Assembly (NCBI GenBank): GCA_036927565.1
Contig: JAYESD010000004.1
Location: 89,098,942 to 89,162,941 of the forward strand
Reading direction: 5' to 3'
Length of the DNA stretch: 64,000 bases
Origin: Tuctoria greenei
Lineage: Eukaryota > Streptophyta > Magnoliopsida > Poales > Poaceae
In this document: positions 22,441 through 32,681 of the stretch, one piece after another
Layout: every line of letters begins with the position of its first letter
Position numbering within the stretch: the first letter of the stretch is position 1
Position numbers and translations under genes: made by a program
The notes under the pieces: generated by a model
Databases searched by the model: none
Told to the model about the DNA's origin: nothing
What the model saw: the letters and a program-made list of their open reading frames with translations, nothing else

Positions 22441-22829
22441 TTAAATAGTGGGTCTCAAACCCTAGCCGTAAATTTAACACCGGATGGACCAATGATGAAC
22501 ATGAGAAGCATCGGTCGAATGATACAGAAAGGTTTTTCAGAAAAGTGCCGTTGACACCGGATGAACCGACGTTGAAGGATGGGAGCTTCGATCGAATGGT
22601 ACCGTAAGGATGTTCAAAAATGGAATGTTGACACCGGATGGTCCGACGTGGAGTGAAGCAGCATCGGTGGAATTTGGCGCAGTTCCAGAAGAGTACAGAT
22701 CGGAGGGACCGATGTTTTTCAGGATGAACTCGTCGGTTGAATTGAGATACTGTTTGAACGGGCCCTTGGAGATTGAATACCAATTGATCCGATGAGGGAT
22801 TGACCTAGGCATCGATAATCCGATGAGAG
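22441..22829 (-). promoter_or_regulatory. U3-like motif cluster and TATA upstream of the Copia-1 third ORF
   Basis: Upstream of the third ORF (minus direction) lies a TATA-like box (TTTAAATA plus strand, 22441-22448). Beyond it come at least five copies of elements seen in the LTR U3: CACCGGATGGACC (22479), ACACCGGATGAACCGACG, ACACCGGATGGTCCGACG, GGGACCGATG and ATCCGATGAG (to 22829). The layout, TATA then motif cluster, parallels 18775-19213 in the LTR. An internal promoter for the third ORF is inferred. Confidence 0.5.
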
Positions 22830-23441
22830 CAGAACAAAAACATCCCATATATGTCCTTTGACCAAACAAACAAGCAAAGAGAAACATATGTCTTAGGACT
22901 TTTTGGGCAACCCCTTACCCCTCAAAAAGGCTAATATGCCAATAACTTGGCTAATCCTTAATGCAAATGGAACATCGAGAAAAATAGGAGGAAAATTATC
23001 CAAATAAAATGTAAGGCCCATGCTTTGCGAGCTAGAGTATGAAGACTTCTATCTCTTTAAAGCATGTTCCTCTAGGCATTAACGCACCTAACATTTTGTT
23101 CTTTCCACCTTATATGAGTTGAGATATTGCATTTCAAACAAGTCTCTTTCTCATGAGGTGGGTTCCCCTTTGTGACAATCTACCGTATGCAATGCCAAAC
23201 AAATTATAGTGCAAGAAATTTAAATATGAGTGCAAGTCTATATGGCAGGCATCATGCAAGACATAAAGTAAATCTATCTTGCCAAGTTTGAACCTTTCAA
23301 AGGCTTCTTCAGGGAGAGCTACTCTCCAAGCCTTGGGAAAACCCAAAAGAACCACCATCCCAAGCTAACCCTTGCTCACCCCTATCCTTTGAGAGTTAGG
23401 CAAGACCTATATGACATGCATTCTTACATGATCATGGCAAC
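22830..23441. other. Copia-1 spacer between pol and third ORF
   Basis: This 0.6-kb AT-rich stretch holds no recognisable coding sequence on either strand. It separates the end of RNase H from the motif cluster. Confidence 0.5.
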
Positions 23442-25262
23442 TTACATGACGTTTGATGCATCTAGAACATTTAATTCACTTCTTAGTCTAGAAAAAGTTT
23501 TCTCATCAAGTGGTTTAGTGAAGATATCCGCCAATTGTTCTTCGGACCTAACACCTCGCAATGAGATGTCTCCCTTAGCTTCATGGTCCCTTAAGAAATG
23601 ATGGCGAATATCAATGTGCTTAGTGCAGGAGTGTTGAACGGGGTTTTTAGCTATCTTAACCGCACTTTCATTGTCACAAAGGAGAGGCACACAACCAAGT
23701 TTACTACCAAAGTCCAAAAGGGTTTGCTTCATATAAAGAATTTGGGCACAACATGCACCGGCCGCAATATATTCCGCTTCCGCCGTGGACAAGGCGGCGG
23801 AATTTTGCTTCTTGCTTGACCAAGAAACTAGGGAACGCCCAAGCAAGTGGCACCCACCGGAGGTACTCTTGCGATCCACGCGGCATCCGGCAAAGTCTGA
23901 ATCCGAGTATCCCACAAGATGGAATTTTTCACCTTTAGGGTACCACAAGCCCACACTAGGGGTATGCTTAAGATACCTAAGTATCCTAAAGACTGCCTTC
24001 TTATGCGATTCTTTAGGTGCCGCTTGAAAGCGAGCACACAAGCATACACTAAACATGATATCGGGCCTAGATGAGGTAAGGTAAAGCAATGAATCAATCA
24101 TAGAACGGTAGTTAGATTGATCAATAGGTTTATCGTCCTTATCCGCGTCGAGATGACAATTGGTTGCCATTGGAGTGCTTCTTGAGCTACAATCTCCCAT
24201 CTCAAATTTCTTCAAGAGGTCCTTGGTGTACTTCTCTTGATAGACGAAGGTCCCCTCTTGAAGTTGCTTGATTTGAAATCCAAGGAAGAAGTTGAGCTCT
24301 CCAATCATTGACATCTCGAATTCCCTAGACATCATTTTGCCAAACTCATGGCTAAGAGCTTCGTTAGTTGAACCAAAAATAATATCATCAACATAAATTT
24401 AACAAATTAACAAATCTACGTTGATGTCCTTGGTGAAGAGTGTAGTGTCCACCCTCCCGATCTTGAATACTTGCATGATGAGGAAATCCCGTAGTCGTTC
24501 GTACCACGCCCTAGGTGCTTGCTTGAGCCCGTAGAGCGCCTTGTGCAACCTATACACATGATTAGGATTCCTCGGATCTTCAAACCCGGGAGGTTGTTCA
24601 ACATAAACAAGCTCGTTAATGTAACCATTAAGAAAGGCACTTTTCACATCCATTTGACAAAGTCTAATACTATGATGTGATGCAAAGGCAAGGAGTATAC
24701 GGATGGCTTCTAGCCGGGCGACCGGGGCAAATGTCTCCCCAAAATCTAGTCCTTCAACTTGCGAGAACCCTTTGGCCACAAGTCTTGCCTTGTTGCGGAC
24801 CACAACGCCATTCTCGTATTGTTTGTTGTGGTACACCCACTTTGTTCCGATGACGTTCTTGTCCTTGGGTCGCTCCTCCAACACCCAAACTTCATTGCGG
24901 ATGAAGTTGTTGAGTTCTTCTTGCATGGCCATCACCCAATTTGGGTCTTGGAGTGCTTCCTCAATATGAGTGGGTTCTACACATGAAACAAACGAGTAGT
25001 GCTCACAAAATGAAGTAAAATGGCGAGAACGTGTACTTACACCCCTTGACGGACTTCCAATGATTTGGTCCATTGGATTCGCCTTGGAGATGCGTCCATG
25101 CCTCATAAGTGGTTGTGAAGCACTTGGCAATGGTGATGCGTGTTGCTCCTCTTGTGGTTGGACTTGATCATGGACTTCTTCTTCCTCTTGATGTTGTTGT
25201 GCTTGTGAGTCTTGAGTCGGCAATGGATCATCCTTCTCTTCTTCGTCAACTTGAGGCGCCAT
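23442..25262 (-). pseudogene. Copia-1 reverse transcriptase and RNase H
   Basis: A single minus-strand frame holds the Ty1/Copia RT: GTKWVYHNKQYENGVVVRNK, EGLDFGETFAPVARLEAIRI, CQMDVKSAFLNGYINELVYV and LYGLKQAPRAWYERL. An in-frame TAA at 24399-24401 comes two codons before YVDD (24384-24395), where family members have glutamine (CAA). RT resumes with EFEMSMIGELNFFLGFQIKQ. The RNase H follows: DSDFAGCRVDRKSTSG, LVSWSSKKQNSAALSTAEAE, KHIDIRHHFLRDH and LADIFTKPLD. Catalytic residues appear conserved. Apart from the stop the frame is intact, so damage is slight. Confidence 0.9.
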
Positions 25263-26397
25263 AGAGGTGTTGTTGTTGGAACTTGAAGCTCCCCCTTAAT
25301 CATGGCTCTCCTCAACTTCGGGCTTGATGTCTCCAATGGTCATGTTCTTCATGGCTTCTCGTAGAGGCTCATCATCGATTTCATCATGACCAAAACTCTC
25401 CTCTTGGGAGCCATTAGTCTCATCAAACTCAACATCACAACTTTCCTCAACTAAACCGGAGGTTTGGTTGAATACTCGATATGCTTTTGAGTTTGATGCA
25501 TAACCAAGGAATATACCAACATCACATCTTCTTTCAAACTTACCAAGCCTTTTCTTGCGGTAGATGTAGCACTTGCATCCAAAGACTCAAAAGTAGGAGA
25601 TGTTGGGCTTTCTCCCAATAAGAAGCTCGTACGGTGTCTTTTGAAGTAGTCAATGAAGATAGACCCTATTTGCGGCATGGCACGCCGTGTTGATTGCTTC
25701 GGCCCAAAACTTCTCCGACGTGCCGTAGTCATCAAGCATTGCTCTTGCAAGAGTGATGAGTGTTTTGTTCTTCCTTTCAACGACACCGTTTTGTTGAGGG
25801 GTGTATGTGGCCGAAAACTCATGTTTTACTCCTTCACGGTCACACCACTCCTCAATGTTGTAGTTCTTGAATTCGGTGCCGTTGTCACTCCGGACCTTGA
25901 TGATGGGAAGTTGAAATTCCCTTTGAGCGCGATTGGCGAAGGTCTTGAACACTTCCGGAGTTTCACTCTTGTCACCTAGAAATAGAGTCCAAGCATAGCG
26001 AGAATAGTCATCAACAATAACGAGACAATAGAGGCTACCGCCAAGGCCTTGATATGTGGACGGTCCGAAGAGGTCCATGTGGAGTAGTTCAAGTGGCTTG
26101 GAGGTTGACACCATTGTCTTCATTGGGTGGTGTGAAGCAACTTGCTTCCCGGCTTGACAAGCGCTAAAAAGCTTGTCCTTCTCAAATGTGACATCCTTCA
26201 CGCCGGTCACCATCCCGAGATTGAATGACTTCTTGAGTTTGCTCAACCCTATGTGCGCCATGCGTCGGTGCCATAGCTAACCCAAGCTTGTCTTAGTGAA
26301 AAGACAAGTGGTCAAGCTAGCATTCTTGTTGGAGAAGTCCACTAGGTAGAGGTGTCCATGCCGAAATCCTTTGAAGACTATGTCTTGGCTTGTTTCA
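25263..26397 (-). pseudogene. Copia-1 integrase, nonsense mutated
   Basis: The integrase frame is the same as that of RT. The best stretch (26261-25650) begins AHIGLSKLKKSF. The histidine-rich zinc-binding start (an LWHRRMAHIGL-type phrase) is cut by a TAG where tryptophan TGG is expected. Then come the core signatures HMDLFGPSTYQGLGGSLYCL (first D), RSDNGTEFKN (second D) and TPQQNGVVERKNKTL (E), so D-D-E is conserved. Two TGA codons near 25650 and 25590 sit where CGA arginine is expected. The C-terminal part runs on to about 25380 and then into the acidic linker before RT. Confidence 0.87.
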
Positions 26398-26694
26398 CTA
26401 CTCACAAACATCATTTTTGCTAAATGTGCATGTTAGTCCAAGATCACATAATTGTGCAATAGAAAGTAAATTAAAGCTAAGTGACTTAACATACAAAACA
26501 TTAGAAATAGATAAGTCATTTGAAATAGCAATTTTACCTAACCCAATTACCTTTCCGTTAGAGTTATCACCAAAGGTGACTTGTTCATGATTACCGGGGT
26601 TTTCTATGGTGGTGAACATACCATCATTGCCGGTCATATGTTGACTGCACCCGCTATCGAGTACCCAATGCTTTCCTCCGGCTTTGTAGTTCAC
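26398..26694 (-). pseudogene. Copia-1 protease
   Basis: The 98-codon frame contains HWVLDSGCSQHMTGNDGMF, the Ty1/Copia aspartic protease active site (D-S-G-C), and then SNVLYVKSLSFNLLSIAQL. It is in a different frame from gag before it and from integrase after it. A one-base shift near 26398 separates it from integrase. The gag stop and the shift to this frame lie within about 15 bases near 26700, where gag and pol are separated in Sireviruses. Confidence 0.83.
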
Positions 26695-26708
26695 CTACAC
26701 ACATGAAT

Positions 26709-28829
26709 TCAATTTTTGACTTTAGGCACCCAAGCCAACTTAGGTCCTTGTATGTGTGATACAAGTGTTTTTGGGACCCAAAGTTGCTTGGGGAGCTTCC
26801 CCTTCATGCCCTTCATGTCTTTGCCAATGAACCTTGTCTTCACCTTGCCATGTACTTTACTCAAGAGATAATAATGATCATTGAAAGTAGATTTATAGTT
26901 AGTAGGCAATTTAGGAGAAGGTCGGTTAGGAAGAGGACACTCCCTTGTGTGCTGACCGGTGACCTCACAATGTTGGCAATAAGAACCAACTTCCTTGATG
27001 AAGCTTGTTCTTAGCTCCGGTGAGGGCACCTTTCCTTTGTTAGGCACCGGGAAGGATCCAAGTCCTCTCTTGTTGAAGGCCTTTGCTTGTTGGAAGAGGA
27101 TTTCCTTGTGCTTGACTTCTCCTTTTGAAAGTCTAGCCACACTAGTGCGGAGAGTCTCAATTTCTTCCAACAAGTCCTTCTCCCTAGCATTAGCTTTCAA
27201 AGGCAAAGACTTGTGCAAAGCATTAGTGGCATGAGAAGTAATGGATATCTTATCATTAAGAGTTTTCTTCTTCATATTTTTCAACTCTTGATCAAGCATG
27301 TCATGAGCAAGGTTAAGTGTTTGATGTTCTTGTATTAACTTGTTGTGCTCTTCCAAGAGTGTTTGGTGTGCTATGTTCAGTTCATGATTATCTATCTTGG
27401 TTTTAGCCTTTTCTTCCTCAATTTGCTTGACATGGGATTTGAGCGTGTCATGCTCTTTCAGTATGCTTTCATACTTGTCAAGCAAATCAAGGTTAGCACT
27501 CTCAAGTTTAGCACGAGTTTCTTCAAGCACTTTAACCTTACTCTTTTCCCTCTTAGCATGATTTTCATTTATCAAAGAAGTTAAATCATCGGGGGAAAGC
27601 TCATCATCGCTAGAGTCATCACATACCTTGGTGTTACCATTCGCCATGAGGCACATGGGCGGTGGATGAAGAGGTGCATCATCATTGTTGTCGATGGCGA
27701 GGCCGTCCAAGCTTTCTTCTTCCTCTTCACTCTCTTCATCACTTGTTTCTTCGTCGGTGACCCATTCATTTGCCTCACACATGAACACCTTTTGTGGGCC
27801 ATTTCTCTTCTTTGGGAAGAGCCTTGCCTTCTTTCCCTTGTCATGTTTCTTCTTCCCAAATGATCTTGGCTTTGGTTCGGCTTCATCTTCATCATCATCA
27901 CTTCCCTCAAGCTTGCAATGCTTGCTCTTGTGGTTCTCTCTTCGTTTGTCCGGTCTTGGACAATCATAGGAGATGTGGCCTTGATCACCACAATTGTAGC
28001 AAGTCTTGTGATCATCTCTCCTTGGTAGAAATGCTTTCTTCTTGGGATCAAAGGTGTACCCCTTCTTGGTAATCTTGGAGTTCAAGCGTGAGAACTTTCT
28101 CATCATCAATGCAAGCTCATCATCATCTTCTTCACTTGATGCTTGTTCTTCTTCACTTGAGCTAGGCTCAACCACCTTCTTCTTCTTGAGGCTTGTTTTC
28201 TTGGTGGAGGCCTTTAGAGCAATTGTCTTTGAAGATGATTGCTCCATCATCCCAAGTACACTCATCTCATGAGCGTGTATTTCTCCAATGAGCTCTGAAA
28301 CTTCAATGTGGTCAAGTGACTCTTTTTGGAGCATGGAGTTGATGATGTTGTACTTTGGCTTGGGAAGGAGCATGAGGATCTTGTGGTTGATGAGTCCCTT
28401 GCCAAGAGAAGCAATGTCAAGAGCATTGATTTCTTCAATAAGCACATTCAAGCGAGAGAACATTTCATTGACATTTTCATGAGGAAGCATTTTAAATTCA
28501 TCATATTTGGCTTTAAGCATGTGATATTTTAATTCCTTGACACGAGAAGAGCCCTCATGAATTTCTATTAAGCAAGCCCAAATTTAACAAGCTTTTTCTT
28601 TACTAGCAATTCTAGCAAATACATCTTGACTAATACATTCATAGATTGCATTCCTAGTTTTAGCATCCCATTTAATTTGATCACCAACATAATTGTGTTC
28701 TCCAAACCCCGCGTGGGTCGCTTCCCAAACTTCGGGCGCAATAGCCTCTAGATAAGCGTGCATGCGTGCTTTCCAATAGGCAAAGTTCTTGCCCTCGAAG
28801 ATAGGAACCGAACCCCCAACCTTGGCCAT
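26709..28829 (-). pseudogene. Copia-1 gag, one in-frame stop
   Basis: This ~706-codon frame starts MAKVGGSVPIFEGKNFAYWK, the typical start of grass Sirevirus gag, and is interrupted only by TAA at 28584-28586. A capsid region (KYDEFKMLPHENVNEMFSRL) is followed by an acidic Ser/Glu stretch, zinc knuckle 1 (CYNCGDQGHISYDCP, about 27963-28007), a second acidic stretch, and a long coiled coil (about 27080-27560). Zinc knuckle 2 (CQHCEVTGQHTRECP) is near 26930-26980. The tail is LAWVPKVKN. The length and the coiled coil exceed ordinary Copia gag and fit Sireviruses. Confidence 0.88.
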
Positions 28830-28876
28830 TTTAGCTCTCTAGCGGTGAAGCTAGAATGATCCTATGAGCAACCTCG

Positions 28877-28887
28877 CTCTGATACCA
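28877..28887 (-). other. Primer-binding site of Copia-1 (tRNA-iMet)
   Basis: CTCTGATACCA on the plus strand reads TGGTATCAGAG on the minus strand, complementary to initiator tRNA-Met. It lies two bases from the LTR edge at 28890. Confidence 0.88.
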
Positions 28888-29526
28888 ATTGTATGGACCG
28901 AATGCCCAAGAGGGGGGGGGGTGAATTGGGCTTTCTTCGAAAAATTTTAAGCAATGAAACTTAATTTCTAAAGCTCAATTCCCTACGCAAACTATCTATG
29001 CATTCTAGTAGATAGAAACTTCGCGGAATATAAAATGCATAAAAGTAAGGGAAAGGAGAAGGATGCAAACTCCCAAGGAGACAAGAATTTATCCCGTGGT
29101 TCGGCAAGATCATCAAGATCTTCCTACATCCATGTTGTGGCACCCACCAAAGGGTTTTGCCACACCCAAGTCACCGAGACGAGGGGTCTTCACTATTCCT
29201 CTCTGTTTGCCTCCCTTGGCAAGGTGGAGCTCAAGCCTTGTACAACTTCGACCTTTCGGGCTTCCACACACGCCTTGGCAAGCTCCGGAAGTCTTCTCAC
29301 AGTTACAAACACCAAGGGCACTCCCTTGAGGCTCTCACACTATCCTAGAGAGTCCACTCACCCAGAATGGAGGCACACAAGCTCTCTCTCTAGCTAGTTC
29401 TAGCCTAAATCTTGGTGTATAGATGATCGAAATGGTGTGGAAGTGATTGCTCTTGGTCTTGAACGCTTGTGGATGTGTTGATGGTGTCTGGTGATCAAGA
29501 CTTCTTGAAATGACCGGTTTAGGGGG

Positions 29527-29534
29527 TATTTATA
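29527..29534 (-). promoter_or_regulatory. TATA box of Copia-1 5' LTR
   Basis: TATTTATA on the plus strand (TATAAATA on minus) is identical and equally placed in both LTRs. This is the promoter that would drive the full-length transcript toward gag at 28829. Confidence 0.68.
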
Positions 29535-29590
29535 GCCAGCCTCCCCGAAATAGCCGTTGGAAAAGTAGGCTGACAGAACTTTACTGTGAA

Positions 29591-29966
29591 CACCGGATGA
29601 TCCGATGTCTCCCCTTTAGTTATCATCGGTCAAGTTACTTTAGCTGACGTCATTGTGTCAGATATGACCGTTGTTAGACCGATGTTGATCCTGTCTTCTC
29701 ATCGGATGATTTGGTGGCTCTTCCTCCAGAATTTACTCAAACTTGATGCTTACTGGAGTAATCGACCGATGTGTGCTTCTCTATACATCAGATGATCCGG
29801 TGATACACTTGGTCTAATGATATTGCAAACTGTACTGATGGACCGATGTTACTGAGCCATTCACATTGGATGATCCGGTGAGTACTTTGTTCTGAGGTCT
29901 TCTACTTCAGTGGAACCAACTCGACCGATGTGTTATTCTGAGGAATCATCGGTTGATCCGGTGAGT
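29591..29966 (-). promoter_or_regulatory. U3 motif array of Copia-1 (right LTR)
   Basis: This is the same five-unit array as at 18839-19213. Here the first unit reads CACCGGATGATCCGATG, closer to a full palindrome than its partner. Confidence 0.65.
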
Positions 29967-30298
29967 TGATTTTGTTTGCTTCGAGTTGTTTCTAAGTGAA
30001 CTTTTGTGCCTTGCTCGATTGACCTCTTTGATATTTGTTGCAAAGGCATTACTGATGATCTTCAAGCATTGAATGTTGTCAATTTAAATTTGAATGACTT
30101 TGACATAAGAGCTTTCACTTCTTGTCTTTCACATGATTGATTTGATCTCATATATTGATTGTTAGGGGTCTCCAGTGATAAATTGATTTCATTTTATTGA
30201 GTGATTATGGGGACCTTGCATTCACAAATTCATTAGTAAAATCCAATGGTTGTCATTAATCACCGAAACCATACCTCATGGGGGCCTAGATGCTTTCA

Positions 30299-32099
30299 GG
30301 CATTCATACCACCCGGGGACCACAGAGAAACACCGCATAGCCACAATAAATCCCGTGGCCACACCTGATCCGACGGGGTTAACAGACGCTGACACGCGGG
30401 GCCCATAGTGTCATCGTCCACCTCCCGACGCGGGCCACGCGCGGGGCTGCAGCGGCGGCGCGCTCCGGCGAGCCTCACCGGAACCAAGTTCCCGGCCACC
30501 ACCGTGCCTAGTCTTGGGCGCCCAACCCTAAAATCATGCGCTGAGCACGATGGTGGGGTCGGTGAAGCTTGCCGACGGTCGGAAACGGCGGCGCATCAGC
30601 GGCGGCGGCAGCTAGGGTTCCGGCCATGTTAGAACCGGTGCCCCGTGGCTCAAAACTATCGGGAAAGGTTGGGGAAGTATTCTAGAACCGTGAGGGAAGG
30701 GATGGGAAGGTGAAATCGTCGTGCAACGGCCGGCAAAACATCCGTCGACGGCGACAGAGGTAACTTTTCAATGGCGGAGGGAAGAACTTGTGATTCTCGA
30801 GCTATGGTCTATTATTTTTGGTAATTCTAGTTCGAGATGGTGCGCAAGGAAGTGTAGAAACTATTTTCTAGCAATTGTGAAGAGTGATTAAGGGTGGAAA
30901 CCGAATTTCATGAAAAAACTAGCTAGTTCATAAGCTTCGGCCGATAGTAAAATTTGGCTAATTTGCTCGATACTCACGTAAATGAGGAACGGCTTTCACC
31001 GTCGTGCAGAGCGTGTCCAGGCGAACCACTTTGTTGTTGGAGTCAAAGACCGAAACGGCTCGCAGCAGCCTGGCACTGTGGAACAGAGACGGTGCACGGC
31101 AACCTTGACGGTGTCTCCGGGTATGCTTCAAAATACCGGCCAAAACATCAACGAACGAACGAAGGGATTGAATCAGAGGCTAGACGAGGGAGTGGGGAAC
31201 AACTTTGCCGTTGAGAGCTTGGCGCGAGAGGCTTCCGGTTGGCCAGCAACGGACGCGCGGTGCCGGCGGTCGGAATCTTGCACCCGGGGGCGAAATGAAG
31301 CACAGTGTCGGCTCAGTGTCGAGGAGGAAGAAATATCAACCAGTGGAGTGATAAGGAGAAGTAGGGAGCGATATTTGTAGGGCTCAAACGGAAGCAGCTC
31401 GCTGCTGTCGCGCTGGGCATGCACGCCGTCGCGGTGGCGCGCGCAGCGCGCGCTGGATTGCGGCTGCACGTGGGCTGCTGACTGGTGGGCCCCACTAGTC
31501 AGCCTCACAGCCAGTGCCCAATGAGTATTTCATTTTAAAATAGTAAATGAACTCCAAATATCACAAAACTTCAAGGATAAGTCAAGAAAAATGTGTTGAA
31601 CACAATGGTGTGTTTAGCTCTTTATGTTCAATTATATTTTTACCAGATTTTGAATTTTAATTTAAACTTGATTCAAATTCGCTGAGCGTCTCAAATAAAA
31701 TAGCAAATGGATTGCAAAATTCATGAAACTTTTCAAGGTGCTTATTTGTCACTTTAGCAGACTATAGAAAAATTTATAGCCTTATATTTGAATATTTTTG
31801 ACAGGGCATGTGTGTAGAGTAGCTATGTTCTATTTTGACTATTTGAGTAGGTGAGGTACTATAAATTGATTTGCCCAAGCAAACCCTATTCAAATATTCC
31901 AAAATTTTGCTGAGATGATATTTGAATTTTTCTAAGATTATTGGTGAAGTATGTTTCTCATGTTAATAAAATTTTAAACATGAGAACAAAAGGAATTGAA
32001 TAGGTTCAAGTTTATGTACATGACCATATCTTGAACCCCATTAAATTTGAATTTAGCTGACAACTGAATTTCATATTTAGAATTAAGTGGGATTTTACA
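30299..32099 (-). repeat. 3' LTR of chromovirus E, right fragment
   Basis: This resumes the LTR after Copia-1, beginning with the second GGCAT. It matches about 41041-42818 and ends GGGATTTTACA. The left copy carries an extra block of about 27 bases near 30430-30460 relative to the right LTR. ORFs at 30296-31508 are in the GC-rich part of the LTR and look like chance. Confidence 0.86.
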
Positions 32100-32116
32100 T
32101 TCCTCCTCCCTTAAAA
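32100..32116 (-). other. Polypurine tract of chromovirus E
   Basis: TTCCTCCTCCCTTAAAA on the plus strand lies directly inside the 3' LTR and is purine-rich on the minus strand. Confidence 0.75.
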
Positions 32117-32180
32117 GAATCTCGTCCCCAGATTACAATAGGGAGGACAAAAAGAAAAGACCTTAATGAACATATGCCGC

Positions 32181-32681
32181 TTACAAGTCCGGATAGTTCG
32201 ATCTAAGAAAATCCTCGCTTTCCCAAGTCGCTTCTTCAGCCGTATGGTTGTTCCAAAAGACTTTGTAAAAGTGCAAAGTGTGGCTTCTTGTGGTGCGAGT
32301 CTTCTCATCGATGATCTTGACCGGATGCTCAGAATAAGTGAGATCAGGTCGTAGAGCGTCAAGATCTTCTGTGCGGACTTCAGATGGGGTTTTGAGACGC
32401 TTCTGCAACTGAGAGATGTGGAATACATTATGAATTTCAGAGAGAGCCGTCGGTAACTCCAGACAATAGGCCACAGGTCCGCATTTCTCAGTGATAGCGA
32501 ACGACCTGATGAATCGTGGAGCCAGCTTTCCCTTCACCCCAAAATGATGAATCCCTTTCATTGGAGATACACGAAGGTCAACGTGATCCCCAATGTCGAA
32601 GTGAAGTGGTCGATGTCGTTTATCTGCATAACTCTTCTGTCGAGATTGAGCAGTCTTGAGATTGGCTTGGATTACTCGCAC
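32181..32681 (-). pseudogene. Chromovirus E integrase C-terminus with chromodomain
   Basis: This 166-codon frame continues pol after one in-frame TGA. VRVIQANLKTAQSRQKSYAD and FDIGDHVDLRVSPMKGIHHF are the integrase C-terminal GPY/F region. SEIHNVFHISQLQKRLK leads to a chromodomain (HPVKIIDEKTRTTRSHTLHF, KVFWNNHTAEEATWESEDFL). Chromodomains target chromoviruses to particular chromatin. All usual landmarks remain, although the catalytic core upstream is missing. Confidence 0.85.

Larger units (their letters stand above)
18141..30298 (-). mobile_element. Copia-1, Sirevirus-like Ty1/Copia retrotransposon, nearly full length
   Basis: This 12.2-kb element has LTRs of 1406 and 1409 bp, perfect GGCAT target duplications, PBS for initiator tRNA-Met (28877-28887) and several PPT-like tracts. 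Minus-strand order is gag (long, with two zinc knuckles), protease, integrase, RT, RNase H, then a third ORF. A long gag, multiple PPTs and an extra ORF after pol are the known marks of Sireviruses (Maximus/SIRE lineage). The LTRs differ by about a dozen substitutions in the first ~350 bases by eye, so it is the youngest-looking full element here. Coding regions hold many nonsense codons. Confidence 0.9.
28890..30298 (-). repeat. 5' LTR of Copia-1
   Basis: This 1409-bp partner of 18141-19546 starts TGTATGGACC and ends TGCTTTCA, followed by GGCAT (30299-30303). The TATA box at 29527-29534 and the U3 motif array at 29591-29966 are conserved. A run of ten G (28912-28921) replaces five G in the other LTR. 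Most differences between the two LTRs are C/T or G/A. Confidence 0.92.

Noticed and set aside
26690..26720. Possible programmed gag-pol frameshift in Copia-1
   Set aside because: Gag ends in a stop and protease starts in another frame, but no slippery heptamer or stem-loop was evident, and a simple indel in a dead copy explains it as well.
30296..31508. Several ORFs on both strands with counterparts at 41026-42233
   Set aside because: The shared ORFs only reflect the GC-rich core of the two copies of the E LTR; frames differ by an indel of about 27 bases.
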